Assembly (NCBI RefSeq): GCF_900114845.1
Contig: NZ_FOUK01000003.1
Location: 558,001 to 622,000, forward strand
Direction of reading: 5' to 3'
Length of the DNA stretch: 64,000 bases
From: Pimelobacter simplex
GTDB taxonomy: Bacteria > Actinomycetota > Actinomycetes > Propionibacteriales > Nocardioidaceae
Positions 37,679 to 47,259 of this stretch are shown here, piece by piece. The notes beneath the pieces were generated by a model that was not told where the DNA came from, made no database searches, and saw only the letters and a program-made list of their open reading frames with translations. A program made the position numbers and the translations under genes. How positions within the stretch are numbered: position 1 is the first letter of the stretch; each line of letters opens with the position of its first letter.

Positions 37679-37948
37679 TCAGGCGCTCAACGACATCGGG
37701 CCGTAGACCTCGCGGTCGGCCTCGAAGAGCGTCACCTGGGCGACGCCGCGCTCGGCGAGCTCGGACCAGATCTCACCGATCCACGACTCCGCGTCGCCCT
37801 GGTTGGGGAACGCCTGGTCGCCGTACTCCTCGGCATCGGCGCCGCTCAGCACCACCTCGGCGCCGGAGGCGTCCTCGAGACGCCAGCGCCAGGGCTGCTC
37901 GGCCGGCGGCTGCGGGCGGTAGGGGGCGGGCTGCTCGGGAAGGGTCAT
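37679..37948 (-). CDS. Small conserved-looking protein of unknown function
   Basis: 89 residues. Pro-rich N-terminus, then WRWRLEDASGAEVV, a Trp-Ile-Gly-Glu-Ile-Trp helix (ESWIGEIWSELAERGV) and an acidic C-terminal strand (VTLFEADREVYGPMS). The pattern of a short alpha/beta unit with conserved-looking Trp suggests a real cytoplasmic protein. Its ATG lies one base past the gcvT stop, so it is cotranscribed with gcvT. No function can be assigned. Confidence 0.75.
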   Translation of the reverse strand: MTLPEQPAPYRPQPPAEQPWRWRLEDASGAEVVLSGADAEEYGDQAFPNQGDAESWIGEIWSELAERGVAQVTLFEADREVYGPMSLSA

Positions 37949-37949
37949 G

Positions 37950-39059
37950 TCACGACTCTCGCACGGAGGGCTGGACGAACGGCGGCTTGGTGATCGTGAA
38001 GACCTCGGGGCGGCCCCGGACGTCGACCATCACCTCGGCGTCGTCGGCGACGACGGTCGAGACGAGCGCCAGGCCGATGCCCTTGCGCAGGGTCGGCGAG
38101 AAGGTGCCCGAGGTGACCTCCCCCAGGGGGACGTCGCGCAGCAGCCGGACGCTCATGTGCGGGCGCGGGATGGCGCGCCCGGCGGCGACGATGCCGACGA
38201 GCTTGCGGCGCGGGCCGGCCTCGCGCTCGGCGAGCAGCGTGTCGCGGCCCCAGAACGCCGGCTTCTTCCAGCCGACGGCCCAACCGAGCCGGGCCTCGTT
38301 GGGGGTGATGTCCGGGGAGATGTCCTGGCCGTGCAGGGGGTAGCCCATCTCGGTGCGCAGCGTGTCGCGCGCACCCAGGCCGGCCGGCACCAGGCCGTGG
38401 GGCTCGCCGGCCGCCATCAGCGCGTCCCACAGCGCCGGGGCGACCTCCGCCGGCGCGATGAGCTCGTAGCCGCGCTCACCGGTGTAGCCGGTCCGGCACA
38501 CGATGACCTTCGCGCCGTCGTAGGGCGCCTCGACGAAGGTCAGGTAGTCGTGGCCGACGGGCAGGCCGACGCCCGCGAGCACCTCGTCGGACCGGGTGCC
38601 CTGGACCGCGAGCACGACGTAGTCCTCGTGGTGGTCGAGCACCTCGACGCCCTCGGGGGCGGCCTCGACCAGGCGCCGGCGCACCTCGGCGTTGTTCGCG
38701 GCGTTGGGGACGACCAGCACGTGCTCGTCGTCGCGGTAGTAGGTGAAGACGTCGTCGACGATGCCGCCGGTCGCGTCGTCCACGACGAGGCTGTACTGCG
38801 CCTTGCCGGGGCCGATCCGGTGCAGGTCGTTGGTGAGCGTGGCGTTGAGGAAGTCGACCGCGCCCGGGCCGCGCACCACGAGCTTGCCGAGGTGGCTGAC
38901 GTCGAAGATGCCGACGCCCTCGCGGACCGCGGCGTGCTCCTTGACCACGCCCGTCGGGTACTCGAGCGGCATCAGCCAGCCGCCGAACTCCGAGAACTTG
39001 GCACCCAGCGCCTCGTGCCGGTCGTGGAGGGGTGAGTGCCGTGGGGTCGCATCCGCCAT
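37950..39059 (-). CDS. gcvT: Glycine cleavage system aminomethyltransferase (T protein)
   Basis: 369 residues from ATG 39059 (MADATPRHSPLHDRHEALGA). Typical landmarks: FSEFGGWLMPLEYPTGVVKEH, FDVSHLGKLVVRGPGA, YTGERGYELIAPAE, and LGARDTLRTEMGYPLHGQD. It transfers the methylene of aminomethyl-lipoyl H protein to tetrahydrofolate, releasing ammonia. The 55-bp divergent gap to pepA leaves no room for a glycine riboswitch. The lipoyl enzymes LipA and LipB and the E2 subunit lie a few kilobases away. Confidence 0.94.
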   Translation of the reverse strand: MADATPRHSPLHDRHEALGAKFSEFGGWLMPLEYPTGVVKEHAAVREGVGIFDVSHLGKLVVRGPGAVDFLNATLTNDLHRIGPGKAQYSLVVDDATGGIVDDVFTYYRDDEHVLVVPNAANNAEVRRRLVEAAPEGVEVLDHHEDYVVLAVQGTRSDEVLAGVGLPVGHDYLTFVEAPYDGAKVIVCRTGYTGERGYELIAPAEVAPALWDALMAAGEPHGLVPAGLGARDTLRTEMGYPLHGQDISPDITPNEARLGWAVGWKKPAFWGRDTLLAEREAGPRRKLVGIVAAGRAIPRPHMSVRLLRDVPLGEVTSGTFSPTLRKGIGLALVSTVVADDAEVMVDVRGRPEVFTITKPPFVQPSVRES

Positions 39060-39114
39060 GGCGGGCAATCTATCGCGCCTGCGGCTCCGTGCGGGGGGCC
39101 GATATCCTGCCGCG

Positions 39115-40644
39115 GTGACGACCTTCGCCCTCCGCACGGCCAGCCCCGCCAAGACCCGAGCCGAGGCCGTGGTCGTGGGGGTGCTCCCCGACGGGGTCCT
39201 CGCTCCCGGAGCCGAGGACGTCGCCGCCGCCTACGGCCGCAAGCTGGCCGGGCTGCTCGCCACGATCGGGGTCAAGGGCGCACCCGGCGAGGTCGCCAAG
39301 GTGCCGACCTCCGGGACCATCGCCTCGCCGCTGCTCGTCCTCGTCGGGCTCGGCGCCGACCCCGGTCCGGACGACGTCCGCCGGGCCGCGGGCAACGCCG
39401 CGCGCGCCGTCACCAACGCCGCCTCCGTCGCGCTCGCGCTGCCCGCCGACACGCCCGAGCTTGTGCGGGCCGTCATCGAGGGCTACCGGCTCGGCGGCTA
39501 CGCCTTCACGACGTACAAGAGCAAGCCGGCCACCCCCACGACGCCCGCCGAGATCGTCGTCCTCACGCCGGCGGCCCGGCGCGGCGAGGTCACCGCCGCC
39601 GTCGAGCCCGCCCAGGTCGTCGCCGACGCCGTGCTCGCCGCCCGCGACTGGGTCAACACCCCGCCCGCCGACCTCACCCCGCCCGCCTTCGCCGACGCGA
39701 TCGCCGCGGCCGTCAAGGCGACCAACAAGGGCCTCGCGAAGGGTGCGGCGCGGGTCAAGGCCGAGGTCCTCGACGAGGAGCGCCTGGCCGAGCTCGGCTG
39801 CGGCGGCCTGCTCGCCGTCGGCGGCGGCTCGGCGGCGCCCCCGCGCCTGGTCGAGCTGTCGTACTCCCCCAAGGACGCCGTCGCGCACGTCGCGCTCGTC
39901 GGCAAGGGCATCACCTTCGACTCCGGCGGCCTGTGGATCAAGCCCGCCGCCAGCATGGCCACGATGAAGGAGGACATGGCCGGCGCCGCGGCCGTCGTCC
40001 AGGCCACCCTCGCGGCGGCCCGCCTCGGCCTGCCGGTCCGGATCTCCGCCTACGCCGCGCTGGCCGAGAACATGGTCGGCGAGGCCGCCATGCGCCCCGG
40101 CGACGTCCTCACGACGTACGGCGGGACCACGGTCGAGGTCACCAACACCGACGCCGAGGGCCGCCTGGTCCTCGCGGACGCCCTCGACCGCGCGGTCGAG
40201 GCGGCGCCCGACGTCGTCGTCGACATCGCGACCCTGACCGGGCACATGGCCCTCGCCCTCGGCGACCGGATCGCCGGCGTCATGGGCGACGACACGGTCG
40301 TGGCCGAGGTCCTCGCCGCCTCCGCCGCCGCCGGCGAGGACGCCTGGCCGATGCCGATCCCCGAGGCCATGGACGAGCGCATCCACAGCTCCACCGTCGC
40401 CGACCTCGCCCAGTACGACGGGATCCGCTGGGGCGGCGGGCTCTTCGCCGCGGCCTTCCTGCGCGAGTTCACCGGCGGCCTCCCCTGGGCGCACCTCGAC
40501 ATCGCCGGACCCACCTTCAACAAGGGCGGCCCGACCGGGCACCTCGCCACCGGCGCGACCGGGTACGGCGTCGCGACCCTGGTCGAGTGGCTCAGGAGTC
40601 GCGCTGCTGGCGCTCCCGCTCCCGCTGCTTCTGGGCCTGCCTGA
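39115..40644 (+). CDS. pepA: Leucyl aminopeptidase (M17)
   Basis: 509 residues from GTG 39115. The C-terminal catalytic domain has both M17 signatures: VGKGITFDSGGLWIKPA (metal-binding Lys and Asp) and NTDAEGRLVLADAL (the family pattern). The N-terminal macro-like domain is less conserved. It removes N-terminal residues during peptide turnover. The last 53 bp overlap antisense with the following small gene; the PAAASGPA tail lies in that overlap. In many actinobacteria lpd follows pepA before sucB, but not here. Confidence 0.93.
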   Translation: MTTFALRTASPAKTRAEAVVVGVLPDGVLAPGAEDVAAAYGRKLAGLLATIGVKGAPGEVAKVPTSGTIASPLLVLVGLGADPGPDDVRRAAGNAARAVTNAASVALALPADTPELVRAVIEGYRLGGYAFTTYKSKPATPTTPAEIVVLTPAARRGEVTAAVEPAQVVADAVLAARDWVNTPPADLTPPAFADAIAAAVKATNKGLAKGAARVKAEVLDEERLAELGCGGLLAVGGGSAAPPRLVELSYSPKDAVAHVALVGKGITFDSGGLWIKPAASMATMKEDMAGAAAVVQATLAAARLGLPVRISAYAALAENMVGEAAMRPGDVLTTYGGTTVEVTNTDAEGRLVLADALDRAVEAAPDVVVDIATLTGHMALALGDRIAGVMGDDTVVAEVLAASAAAGEDAWPMPIPEAMDERIHSSTVADLAQYDGIRWGGGLFAAAFLREFTGGLPWAHLDIAGPTFNKGGPTGHLATGATGYGVATLVEWLRSRAAGAPAPAASGPA

Positions 40645-40990
40645 CCCGGGAGTTGTAGTCGCGCATCCGCTGCGGGACGCCGACCACCGCGGCGTCGTAC
40701 GAGGGGATCTGCTGGCGGTTGCAGAAGTCGTGGGCCCACTTGATCGACGACACCCGCCGCCGGGTCCACTCGCCGTCGTGCGCGACCAGCAGCAGCGTGA
40801 TCTCGCTGACCGCCGTCCGCGGCTCGACGAAGCCCTCGACACCCCGGCGGTCCTGGAGCCAGGCGAGCAGGTGCTCCTCGTCCGCCCGGTCCGAGGCGCG
40901 GACCCGGGTGGACCCCGTGCGCGCGGCGTCCTTGGCGGGGTTACTCATCCGTAGCTTGGAACCCCCGCGGAACCGGTCGAACATGCCCAT
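40592..40990 (-). CDS. Small basic protein of unknown function
   Basis: 132 residues from ATG 40990 ([20 protein letters not shown]), with alternative ATGs at 40984 and 40948. A central segment ([21 protein letters not shown]) with several Trp and a very basic, Gln-rich C-terminal helix ([15 protein letters not shown]) are visible. Actinobacterial proteins of this kind occur near sucB, but I cannot name the function. Divergent from sucB (69 bp) and convergent with pepA, overlapping its last 53 bp. Confidence 0.8.
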   Translation of the reverse strand: MGMFDRFRGGSKLRMSNPAKDAARTGSTRVRASDRADEEHLLAWLQDRRGVEGFVEPRTAVSEITLLLVAHDGEWTRRRVSSIKWAHDFCNRQQIPSYDAAVVGVPQRMRDYNSRVRQAQKQRERERQQRDS

Positions 40991-41059
40991 GCCCCTAGTT
41001 TGCCCGATCCGTGGGTGGGCCGTTGCGACTTGCGTGACTCGTGGTGCAAGGATTGGCCC

Positions 41060-42874
41060 ATGGCGACCGAAGTCACTCTCCCCGCGCTCGGTGAGTCCGT
41101 CACCGAAGGCACCGTCACCCGCTGGCTGAAGCAGGTCGGCGACCAGATCGCGATCGACGAGCCGCTGCTCGAGGTCTCGACCGACAAGGTCGACACCGAG
41201 ATCCCCTCTCCGGTCGCCGGAACGCTCGTCGAGATCCGGGCCAACGAGGACGACACGGTCGAGGTCGGCGCCGTCCTGGCCGTGGTCGGCGAGGCCGGTG
41301 AGACCGGTGAGGCTCCGGCTGCCGAGGCGCCGGCGGCCGAGCCTGAGGCCGCGGCTGAGGCCGCTCCCGAGCCCGAGCCGGCGCCCGCGGCCGCGCCGGA
41401 GCCCGCCGCCGCCGAGCCCGCGCAGTCCGCGCCGCCCGCTGAGCCCGCGCAGCCCGCCGCCTCGGGCGGCGGCGGCGCCGCCGAGGGGACGGCCGTCACG
41501 CTCCCCGCCCTGGGCGAGTCCGTCACCGAGGGGACGGTCACCCGCTGGCTCAAGCAGGTCGGCGACGACGTCGCCGTCGACGAGCCGCTGCTCGAGGTGT
41601 CCACCGACAAGGTCGACACCGAGATCCCCTCGCCGGTCGCCGGCACCCTGCTCGAGATCAAGGCCGCCGAGGACGAGACCGTCGAGGTCGGCGCCGAGCT
41701 CGCGATCATCGGCTCGGGCTCCCCCGCACCGGCCGCGCCCGCTGCTCCCGAGGCCCCGGCCGCCCCTGAGGCACCCGAGGCCCCCGCCGCGCCCGAGGCT
41801 CCGGCTGCCCCTCAGGCGCCGGCCGCACCGGAGGCCCCGGCCGCTCCGGCCGCCCCCGCGGCTCCGGCCGCCCCGGCCCCGGCGGCACCCGCCGCTCCCT
41901 CCGAGCCCAGCGAGCCCGCCGAGTCCGCCGACGGCCCCGGCTACGTCACCCCGCTCGTCCGGAAGCTCGCCGCCCAGCACGGCGTCGACCTGGCGCAGGT
42001 CACCGGCTCCGGTGTCGGTGGCCGGATCCGCAAGCAGGACGTCCTCGACGCCGCGGCCGCCGCCAAGGCAGCGGCTGCCCCGGCACCGGCGGCCCAGGCC
42101 GCCCCGCCCGCCGCGTCGGGCTCGGACCGCGCCGCCTCCGCTGCCCCGTCGACGCCGTCCCCGCTGCGGGGCCAGACGGTCAAGGTGAGCCGGCTCCGGA
42201 AGATCATCGCCGAGCGGATGGTCGAGTCCCTCCACGTGTCGGCCCAGCTCACCCAGGTGGTCGAGGTCGACGTCACCAACATCGCGCGGCTGCGCGAGTC
42301 GGTGAAGGCGGACTTCCTCGCTCGCGAGGGCGTCAAGCTGTCGTACCTGCCCTTCTTCACGAAGGCGGCCATCGACACGCTCAAGCAGCACCCGGCGCTC
42401 AACGCGAACCTCGACCTCGAGAAGGGCGAGATCACCTACTACGACCGCGAGAACGTCGCGTTCGCCGTCGACACCGAGAAGGGTCTGCTGACCCCGGTCG
42501 TCAAGGACGCCGGCGACCTGTCGATCTCCGGGCTCGCCAAGAAGATCGCCGACGTCGCCGACCGCACGCGCAACAACAAGATCGGTCCCGACGAGCTCTC
42601 CGGCGGCACCTTCACGATCACCAACCTGGGCAGCTTCGGCGCCCTGTGGGACACGCCGATCATCAACCAGCCGCAGGTCGCCATCCTCGGCCCCGGTGCG
42701 GTCGTCAAGCGTCCCGTCGTGATCGACGACGACGACCTCGGCGAGACCATCGCGGTGCGCCACATGGTCTACTTCGCCCTCACCTACGACCACCGCGTGG
42801 TCGACGGTGCGGACGCCGGCCGCTTCCTGCGCGACCTCAAGAAGCGCCTCGAGTCCGGCCAGTTCGAGGTCTGA
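41060..42874 (+). CDS. sucB: 2-oxo acid dehydrogenase E2 (dihydrolipoamide acyltransferase)
   Basis: 604 residues. Two lipoyl domains with lipoyl Lys43 and Lys184, both in [14 protein letters not shown]; Ala/Pro/Glu-rich swinging linkers; a peripheral subunit-binding domain (~295-330, [19 protein letters not shown]); and the acyltransferase core with active-site His578 and Asp582 in [12 protein letters not shown]. It moves succinyl (or acetyl) groups to CoA in the 2-oxoglutarate/pyruvate dehydrogenase complexes. In actinobacteria such a protein commonly serves as E2 of pyruvate dehydrogenase in a mixed complex, so substrate choice is open. The lipoylation genes lipB and lipA follow at 45.5 and 48.3 kb. 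Confidence 0.93.
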   Translation: MATEVTLPALGESVTEGTVTRWLKQVGDQIAIDEPLLEVSTDKVDTEIPSPVAGTLVEIRANEDDTVEVGAVLAVVGEAGETGEAPAAEAPAAEPEAAAEAAPEPEPAPAAAPEPAAAEPAQSAPPAEPAQPAASGGGGAAEGTAVTLPALGESVTEGTVTRWLKQVGDDVAVDEPLLEVSTDKVDTEIPSPVAGTLLEIKAAEDETVEVGAELAIIGSGSPAPAAPAAPEAPAAPEAPEAPAAPEAPAAPQAPAAPEAPAAPAAPAAPAAPAPAAPAAPSEPSEPAESADGPGYVTPLVRKLAAQHGVDLAQVTGSGVGGRIRKQDVLDAAAAAKAAAAPAPAAQAAPPAASGSDRAASAAPSTPSPLRGQTVKVSRLRKIIAERMVESLHVSAQLTQVVEVDVTNIARLRESVKADFLAREGVKLSYLPFFTKAAIDTLKQHPALNANLDLEKGEITYYDRENVAFAVDTEKGLLTPVVKDAGDLSISGLAKKIADVADRTRNNKIGPDELSGGTFTITNLGSFGALWDTPIINQPQVAILGPGAVVKRPVVIDDDDLGETIAVRHMVYFALTYDHRVVDGADAGRFLRDLKKRLESGQFEV

Positions 42875-42895
42875 GCACCGACCCGGACCACCCAC

Positions 42896-42943
42896 CGACG
42901 TACGCCCCCGGAGCCCGCCTGGCTCCGGGGGCGTCGTACGTCG
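42896..42943. terminator. Long GC hairpin after sucB
   Basis: Left arm 42896-42915 pairs with right arm 42921-42943 over 20 bp (core CCCCCGGAGCC/GGCTCCGGGGG) with a 3-base bulge and a 5-base loop. It lies between convergent sucB and the lipoprotein gene and may terminate both. Confidence 0.85.
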
Positions 42944-42955
42944 GAGGGCGGGCGG

Positions 42956-43942
42956 TCAGCGCGTGGTGATCGTCATCTCGGTGGTGTACGTCGTGGTGAC
43001 CCGCTGATCGCCGACCTCGACCACCGAGGTGCCGCGGATCGTGGAGGACGACCGGACCGGCAGCACCATCCCGTCACGCAGCTCGATCCGGCCCCGGCCG
43101 GAGCTGCTGCCCTCGACGATCGTGCCGCCGCCCTCCGCGCCTCCCGGCTGGGTGGTCTGCTCGATGGTGAGCGCGAGCGTCGCGCCGTCGTCGGTCAGCC
43201 GCACCACCTCGTGCGTCGACGACGCGCGCACCGTCGTCCCCCCGACCTCGAGGTCGTCGGTCGAGCGCCAGCGACCGCCCACTCCCACCTCGTCGGGGGG
43301 CAGCTGGGCCAGGCCGAAGCCCTGGGCGAGGAAGTCGTCGAGCATCCGGTCGACCATCTCGGGCGCGTCGTCGCCGAGGGCGACGTCGGTCGACAGCGTC
43401 GTCCCGTCGGGGCGCGCCACCACGGTCACGGTGGTGCCCTCGAGGAACTTCAACGCGGCGCGGATCGGCTCCACCAGGCTGGGCGCGATCTCGTCGGGAT
43501 CGACCGACGTGGGGCCGAAGACGGACTCGACCGTCAGCGCGTCATCCGCGGCCTCGGTGACCGTCGAGGTCACCTGGGCCGTCATCGGCACCTGCATCGT
43601 CCCCTTGGTCTTGGGCACGCCCTCCAAGTGGGTGCCCACGGTGGTGGTGAGCTGGAGGGTCGAGCGCTCGGTGTGCCCCTTCTCGACGTCGATCCGGAGC
43701 AGCCGGCGCGGCGCCTGACCGGCGTCGAGGACGACCGGGGGCTCGGCTGCCGGGGTCGTGCCGGACGGTGATCCGGACGGTGATCCGGACGGCGATCCGG
43801 ACGCCGCGGGCGCCGGGTTCCGGTCCCGGTCACCGTCCTTGCGGCCGTCACCACCGTCGCCGCAGGCGGAGAGCGTGCTCAGGGCGAGGGCCGCGAGGCT
43901 CGCCGCGGCGAGGGCGCGCAGGCGCGGACGGGTGGCGTTCAT
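42956..43942 (-). CDS. Predicted lipoprotein of unknown function
   Basis: 328 residues from ATG 43942. The signal peptide ends in a lipobox LSAC (Cys near residue 26), followed by an Asp/Lys/Gly-rich stretch and a Ser-Gly-Ser-Pro repeat linker encoded by a 12-bp tandem repeat. The mature domain is all-beta-looking, rich in Thr/Val, with MQVPMTAQVTSTVTE and GVGGRWRSTDDLEVGG; it vaguely resembles DUF6263-type lipoproteins. Anchored outside the membrane. Divergent from the epimerase gene by 37 bp. Confidence 0.78.
   Translation of the reverse strand: MNATRPRLRALAAASLAALALSTLSACGDGGDGRKDGDRDRNPAPAASGSPSGSPSGSPSGTTPAAEPPVVLDAGQAPRRLLRIDVEKGHTERSTLQLTTTVGTHLEGVPKTKGTMQVPMTAQVTSTVTEAADDALTVESVFGPTSVDPDEIAPSLVEPIRAALKFLEGTTVTVVARPDGTTLSTDVALGDDAPEMVDRMLDDFLAQGFGLAQLPPDEVGVGGRWRSTDDLEVGGTTVRASSTHEVVRLTDDGATLALTIEQTTQPGGAEGGGTIVEGSSSGRGRIELRDGMVLPVRSSSTIRGTSVVEVGDQRVTTTYTTEMTITTR
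43761..43802 (-). repeat. 12-bp tandem repeat in the lipoprotein linker
   Basis: Three and a half copies of CCGGACGGTGAT (one with a single change), in frame and encoding SGSP units on the minus strand. In-frame copy-number change would alter only linker length. Confidence 0.85.
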
Positions 43943-43979
43943 GGAGACTCCCTCGGTCGGTGGTGGCAGGCTTTCACAC

Positions 43980-44882
43980 ATGACACCTCTCCACGTCGTC
44001 ATTGCCGGCTCGTCCGGCTCGCTCGGTCAGTCCCTCGTCCCCGCACTGCGCGAGCGCGGCCACGACGTCACCCGCCTCGTACGGCGTGAGGCCGGTGCCG
44101 GCGAGTCGACCTGGGACCCGCAGGCCGGCGTGGTCGACGCCGACCTGGTCCAGGGCGCGGACGTGGTGGTCAACCTCGCGGGCGCGCCGCTGATCGGCAA
44201 CCCGCACTCGAAGAAGTGGGCGCACGACGTCCTCGAGAGCCGCCGGTCCACGACCGGGCTGCTGGCGGCCACCATCGCGGCCGCGCCGGAGCCTCCGGCG
44301 CTCGTCAACGCCTCCGGCATCAGCTGGTACGGCGACCACGGCTCCGCGCCGCTCACCGAGGCCTCCGACACCCGGGGGCACGCCCTCCTCACGCGGGTGT
44401 GCCGCGAGTGGGAGGCCGCGACCCGGCCGGCCGTGCAGGCGGGCGCCCGGGTGGCGCTGCTGCGGACGGCGCCGGTCCAGGACCGGAGCCACCCGCCCCT
44501 CCAGCAGCAGCGCCTGCTCTTCGCCGCCGGCCTGGGTGGCCGGCTGGGGAACGGCGAGCAGCACTACCCGCTGATCTCGCTGCGCGACTGGGTGGGCGCG
44601 GCTGTCTTCCTGGTCGAGCACCCGACCGCGTCCGGGCCGTTCAACCTGTGCGCGCCGACGACACCGACCAACGCGGAGTTCACCCGCGCGCTGGCCCGGC
44701 GGGTGCACCGGCCTGCGATCTTCGCGGTGCCCTCACCCGTGCTCCGGGTGGCCGCCGGCGCGATGGCCGACGAGGTGCTCGGCTCGCTCGACGTCCGCCC
44801 GGCCGCGCTGCTCGACCTCGGCTACGAGTTCGCGGACCCGGACGTCGACGCGGTGCTCGCGACCGGGCTCGCCCGCGGCTGA
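43980..44882 (+). CDS. TIGR01777-type NAD(P)-dependent epimerase
   Basis: 300 residues starting MTPLHVVIAGSSGSLGQSLV, an SDR Rossmann Gly-rich motif. NLAGAPLIGNPHSKKWAHDV, SRRSTTGLL, NASGISWYGDHG (active-site Tyr region) and the late LLDLGYEFADPDVD match the SDR39U1/YfcH group. Physiological substrate unknown; relatives are linked to cell division (SulA-like) without clear proof. The last 61 bp overlap antisense with the next gene. Confidence 0.88.
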   Translation: MTPLHVVIAGSSGSLGQSLVPALRERGHDVTRLVRREAGAGESTWDPQAGVVDADLVQGADVVVNLAGAPLIGNPHSKKWAHDVLESRRSTTGLLAATIAAAPEPPALVNASGISWYGDHGSAPLTEASDTRGHALLTRVCREWEAATRPAVQAGARVALLRTAPVQDRSHPPLQQQRLLFAAGLGGRLGNGEQHYPLISLRDWVGAAVFLVEHPTASGPFNLCAPTTPTNAEFTRALARRVHRPAIFAVPSPVLRVAAGAMADEVLGSLDVRPAALLDLGYEFADPDVDAVLATGLARG

Positions 44883-45439
44883 ACCGAGGACAGCAGCCAC
44901 CGCCCGGCCACCCGCAGGAACACCAGCCGTCGGGTGCTCGGCCGGTCACGCGGGAGCGCGCGGCGGCCCGTCCTCGGGCTCGGGTCGGCCCGGCCCACCG
45001 CGAGGCCGCCGGCCAGCCGATCGGTCACCACCAGCACCAGCCGGCGCCGGTCGCGCACGACCAGCGCGGCGTCGAGCACCTGCATGCGCAGCCCCTCGAC
45101 GCGCAGCCCGCGCCGCAGCCAGGCCCGCAGCATGGCGACGTCGCGCTGCCCGGCCCGCGACCGTGGCGCGTAGAGGCGGGCCAGCGCGGCGGGGTCGCCC
45201 CGGGCCCAGGCCCGGGCGCGGGCCCGGTCCCAGCGGTGCAGCACCGCCAGCGCCCGGACCTCCGCCCCGGCGCCGGCCACCGCCGGCGCCCCGCCCGCCG
45301 CCGACGCCTCACCCCCACCTCCGCCGCGCGCCACCACTCCGGCGGCGACGGCCAGCGCCGTCACCACCATCGTCACCACCACCGCCACGACCACGCCGGA
45401 GAGTCCGGAGTGGCCGGCGCGGGTACCCGAGATCCGCAT
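44822..45439 (-). CDS. Membrane-anchored protein of unknown function
   Basis: 205 residues: short N-terminus, one TM segment (VVVAVVVTMVVTALAVAAGVV), a Gly/Ala linker, then an Arg-rich alpha+beta domain (AVLHRWDRARARAWARGD, LYAPRSRAGQRDVAML) that looks like an extracytoplasmic nuclear-transport-factor-2-like fold. Divergent from lipB by about 80 bp. The very biased composition lowers confidence, but the TM segment and the domain pattern argue against a shadow. Confidence 0.65.
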   Translation of the reverse strand: MRISGTRAGHSGLSGVVVAVVVTMVVTALAVAAGVVARGGGGGEASAAGGAPAVAGAGAEVRALAVLHRWDRARARAWARGDPAALARLYAPRSRAGQRDVAMLRAWLRRGLRVEGLRMQVLDAALVVRDRRRLVLVVTDRLAGGLAVGRADPSPRTGRRALPRDRPSTRRLVFLRVAGRWLLSSVQPRASPVASTASTSGSANS

Positions 45440-45520
45440 GGGACGTTCCTACTCCGAGGGTCCGACAGATGCACCTGGCTCTCCACAGGCCCGCGCGGAG
45501 CCCCGAGTAGGCTCGAGGCC

Positions 45521-46261
45521 GTGACGCTCACTTTCCGCGAGGACGGGCTCGGACCTGCGTTCGTCGACTACGTCACCGCTTGGGACCTCCAGCGCGAGCT
45601 CCACGCCGAGGTCGTCGCCGGCGAGCGGACCGACACGGTGCTGCTCCTGGAGCACCCGGCGGTCTTCACCGCGAGCCGGCGCACCGCCGAGCACGAGCGC
45701 CCGACCGACACGGCCGGCGCGCCGGTCATCGAGGTCGACCGCGGCGGCAAGATCACCTTCCACGGTCCCGGGCAGCTCGTGGGCTACCCGATCGTCCGGC
45801 TGCCCGACCACGTCAAGGTGGTCGACTACGTCCGCCGCCTCGAAGAGGCGATCATCGCCGTCTGCGCCGACTTCGGCGTGACGACGGCGCGGATCCCCGG
45901 GCGTACCGGCGTCTGGCTGCGGGCCGACGACAAGGGCGGTGAGCGCAAGATCGCGGCCATCGGCATCCGGGTCCGCAAGGGCGTCGCGATGCACGGCTTC
46001 TCGCTGAACTGCAATGTCGACCTGAGCTGGTACGACCGGTTCGTGCCGTGCGGAATCTCCGACGCCGACGTCACCTCGCTGAGCGCCGAGCTCGGGCGCG
46101 ACGTGCCGGTGCGCGAGGTCGTCGCGTCCGTACGACGTCACCTCGACGAGCTGCTCGCCTGGGGCCCGTTCGTCCCGACCCCCGACTACGACGCGCGCCC
46201 CGATCCCGCCAAGACGCCCGCGCCTGTCGGCGTGGCGGTGCTCAGCTACCCCGCTCGCTGA
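45521..46261 (+). CDS. lipB: Octanoyltransferase LipB
   Basis: 246 residues from GTG 45521. Key features: LLLEHPAVFTASRR, the RGGKITFHGPGQLVGYPIV box, the active Lys in ERKIAAIGIRV, and the catalytic Cys in VPCGISDADVTSLSAELGR. It moves octanoyl from acyl carrier protein to the lipoyl domains of E2 and H proteins. LipA then inserts sulfur. In most actinobacteria lipA follows directly; here an ABC transporter pair is between them. Confidence 0.94.
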   Translation: MTLTFREDGLGPAFVDYVTAWDLQRELHAEVVAGERTDTVLLLEHPAVFTASRRTAEHERPTDTAGAPVIEVDRGGKITFHGPGQLVGYPIVRLPDHVKVVDYVRRLEEAIIAVCADFGVTTARIPGRTGVWLRADDKGGERKIAAIGIRVRKGVAMHGFSLNCNVDLSWYDRFVPCGISDADVTSLSAELGRDVPVREVVASVRRHLDELLAWGPFVPTPDYDARPDPAKTPAPVGVAVLSYPAR

Positions 46262-46311
46262 GGTCACACTGTCCTCCTGCCCCACCCCCCGGGGCCGGCG
46301 AAGGAGGACGC

Positions 46312-47259
46312 GTGAGCGACCTGGTGATCGAGACGACGGGCCTCCGCAAGGAGTTCCGCACCGTCCGCGGAGGACAGCGCGTCGCCGTCCAGAGCCTCGA
46401 CCTGGCGGTCCCGGCCGGCGGCGGCGTGCACGGCTTCCTGGGGCCGAACGGCTCCGGCAAGACGACGACGATCCGGATGCTGCTCGGCCTGGCACGGCCC
46501 ACCCGCGGCACGATGCGGCTCTTCGGCCAGCCGGTGCCCGAGCGGCTCCCCCACGTCATCGACCGCGTCGGCGCGGTCGTCGAGTCGCCGAAGTTCGCCC
46601 CCAACTTCAGCGGCCGGCTCAACCTCCAGCTGCTCTCCGACGCGATCGGAGCACCCCGCGGACGCGTCGACGAGGCGCTCGAGACGGTCCAGCTCGGCGG
46701 CCGCGACCGGGACCGCTACAAGTCCTACTCGCTCGGCATGAAGCAGCGCCTCGCTATCGCCGCCACCCTCCTCAAGCGGCCCGACCTGCTCATCCTGGAC
46801 GAGCCGACCAACGGCCTCGACCCGGCCGGCATCCGGGAGATCCGCGAGACGATCCGCGGCCTCGGGGAGGCCGGCGTCACCGTGCTGCTGAGCTCGCACA
46901 TCCTCGCGGAGGTCCAGCAGGTCTGCACGTCCGCCACCATCATCGGCAACGGCCGGCTGCTGGCCTCGGGGCGCGTCGACGACCTGCTCGGCACGACGAC
47001 GGCCCACCGGGTCGTCGTCGCGGACCCTGAGCGGGCGCAGGCGGTCCTCCGGGACGCCGGGCTGAGCGTCACCGTCGTCCCCGGCGACCCCGGGCCGGAG
47101 CACCCCGAGATCCGGGTCGAGACCGAGGACGCCGCGCGGATCACGCAGGTGCTCGGCGGCGCGGGCCTCTGGCTCAGCGAGCTGACGCCGCTGCGCCCCG
47201 ACCTCGAGACCTTCTTCCTCGCCCTCACCGACGCCGAGCGGCTGGGGGCCGACCGATGA
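46312..47259 (+). CDS. ABC transporter ATP-binding protein
   Basis: 315 residues from GTG 46312 with a strong AAGGAGGA upstream. Walker A GPNGSGKTTTIRMLLGLARP, signature YSLGMKQRLAIAATLLKRPD, Walker B LLILDEPTNGLDPAG and the switch His in LLSSHILAEVQQ are complete. The C-terminal ~90 residues form the extra domain common to DrrA/CcmA-type exporters. It overlaps the permease gene by ATGA and should form a two-component exporter with it. Substrate unknown. Confidence 0.92.
   Translation: MSDLVIETTGLRKEFRTVRGGQRVAVQSLDLAVPAGGGVHGFLGPNGSGKTTTIRMLLGLARPTRGTMRLFGQPVPERLPHVIDRVGAVVESPKFAPNFSGRLNLQLLSDAIGAPRGRVDEALETVQLGGRDRDRYKSYSLGMKQRLAIAATLLKRPDLLILDEPTNGLDPAGIREIRETIRGLGEAGVTVLLSSHILAEVQQVCTSATIIGNGRLLASGRVDDLLGTTTAHRVVVADPERAQAVLRDAGLSVTVVPGDPGPEHPEIRVETEDAARITQVLGGAGLWLSELTPLRPDLETFFLALTDAERLGADR

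Noticed and set aside
39060..39114. Glycine riboswitch before gcvT
   Set aside because: Only 55 bases separate gcvT from divergent pepA, too short for the element, and no matching structure was seen.
40592..40644. Treating the pepA/small-gene overlap as an annotation error
   Set aside because: Both reading frames have plausible protein sequence to their stops, and convergent overlaps of this kind recur at 4352 and 44822.
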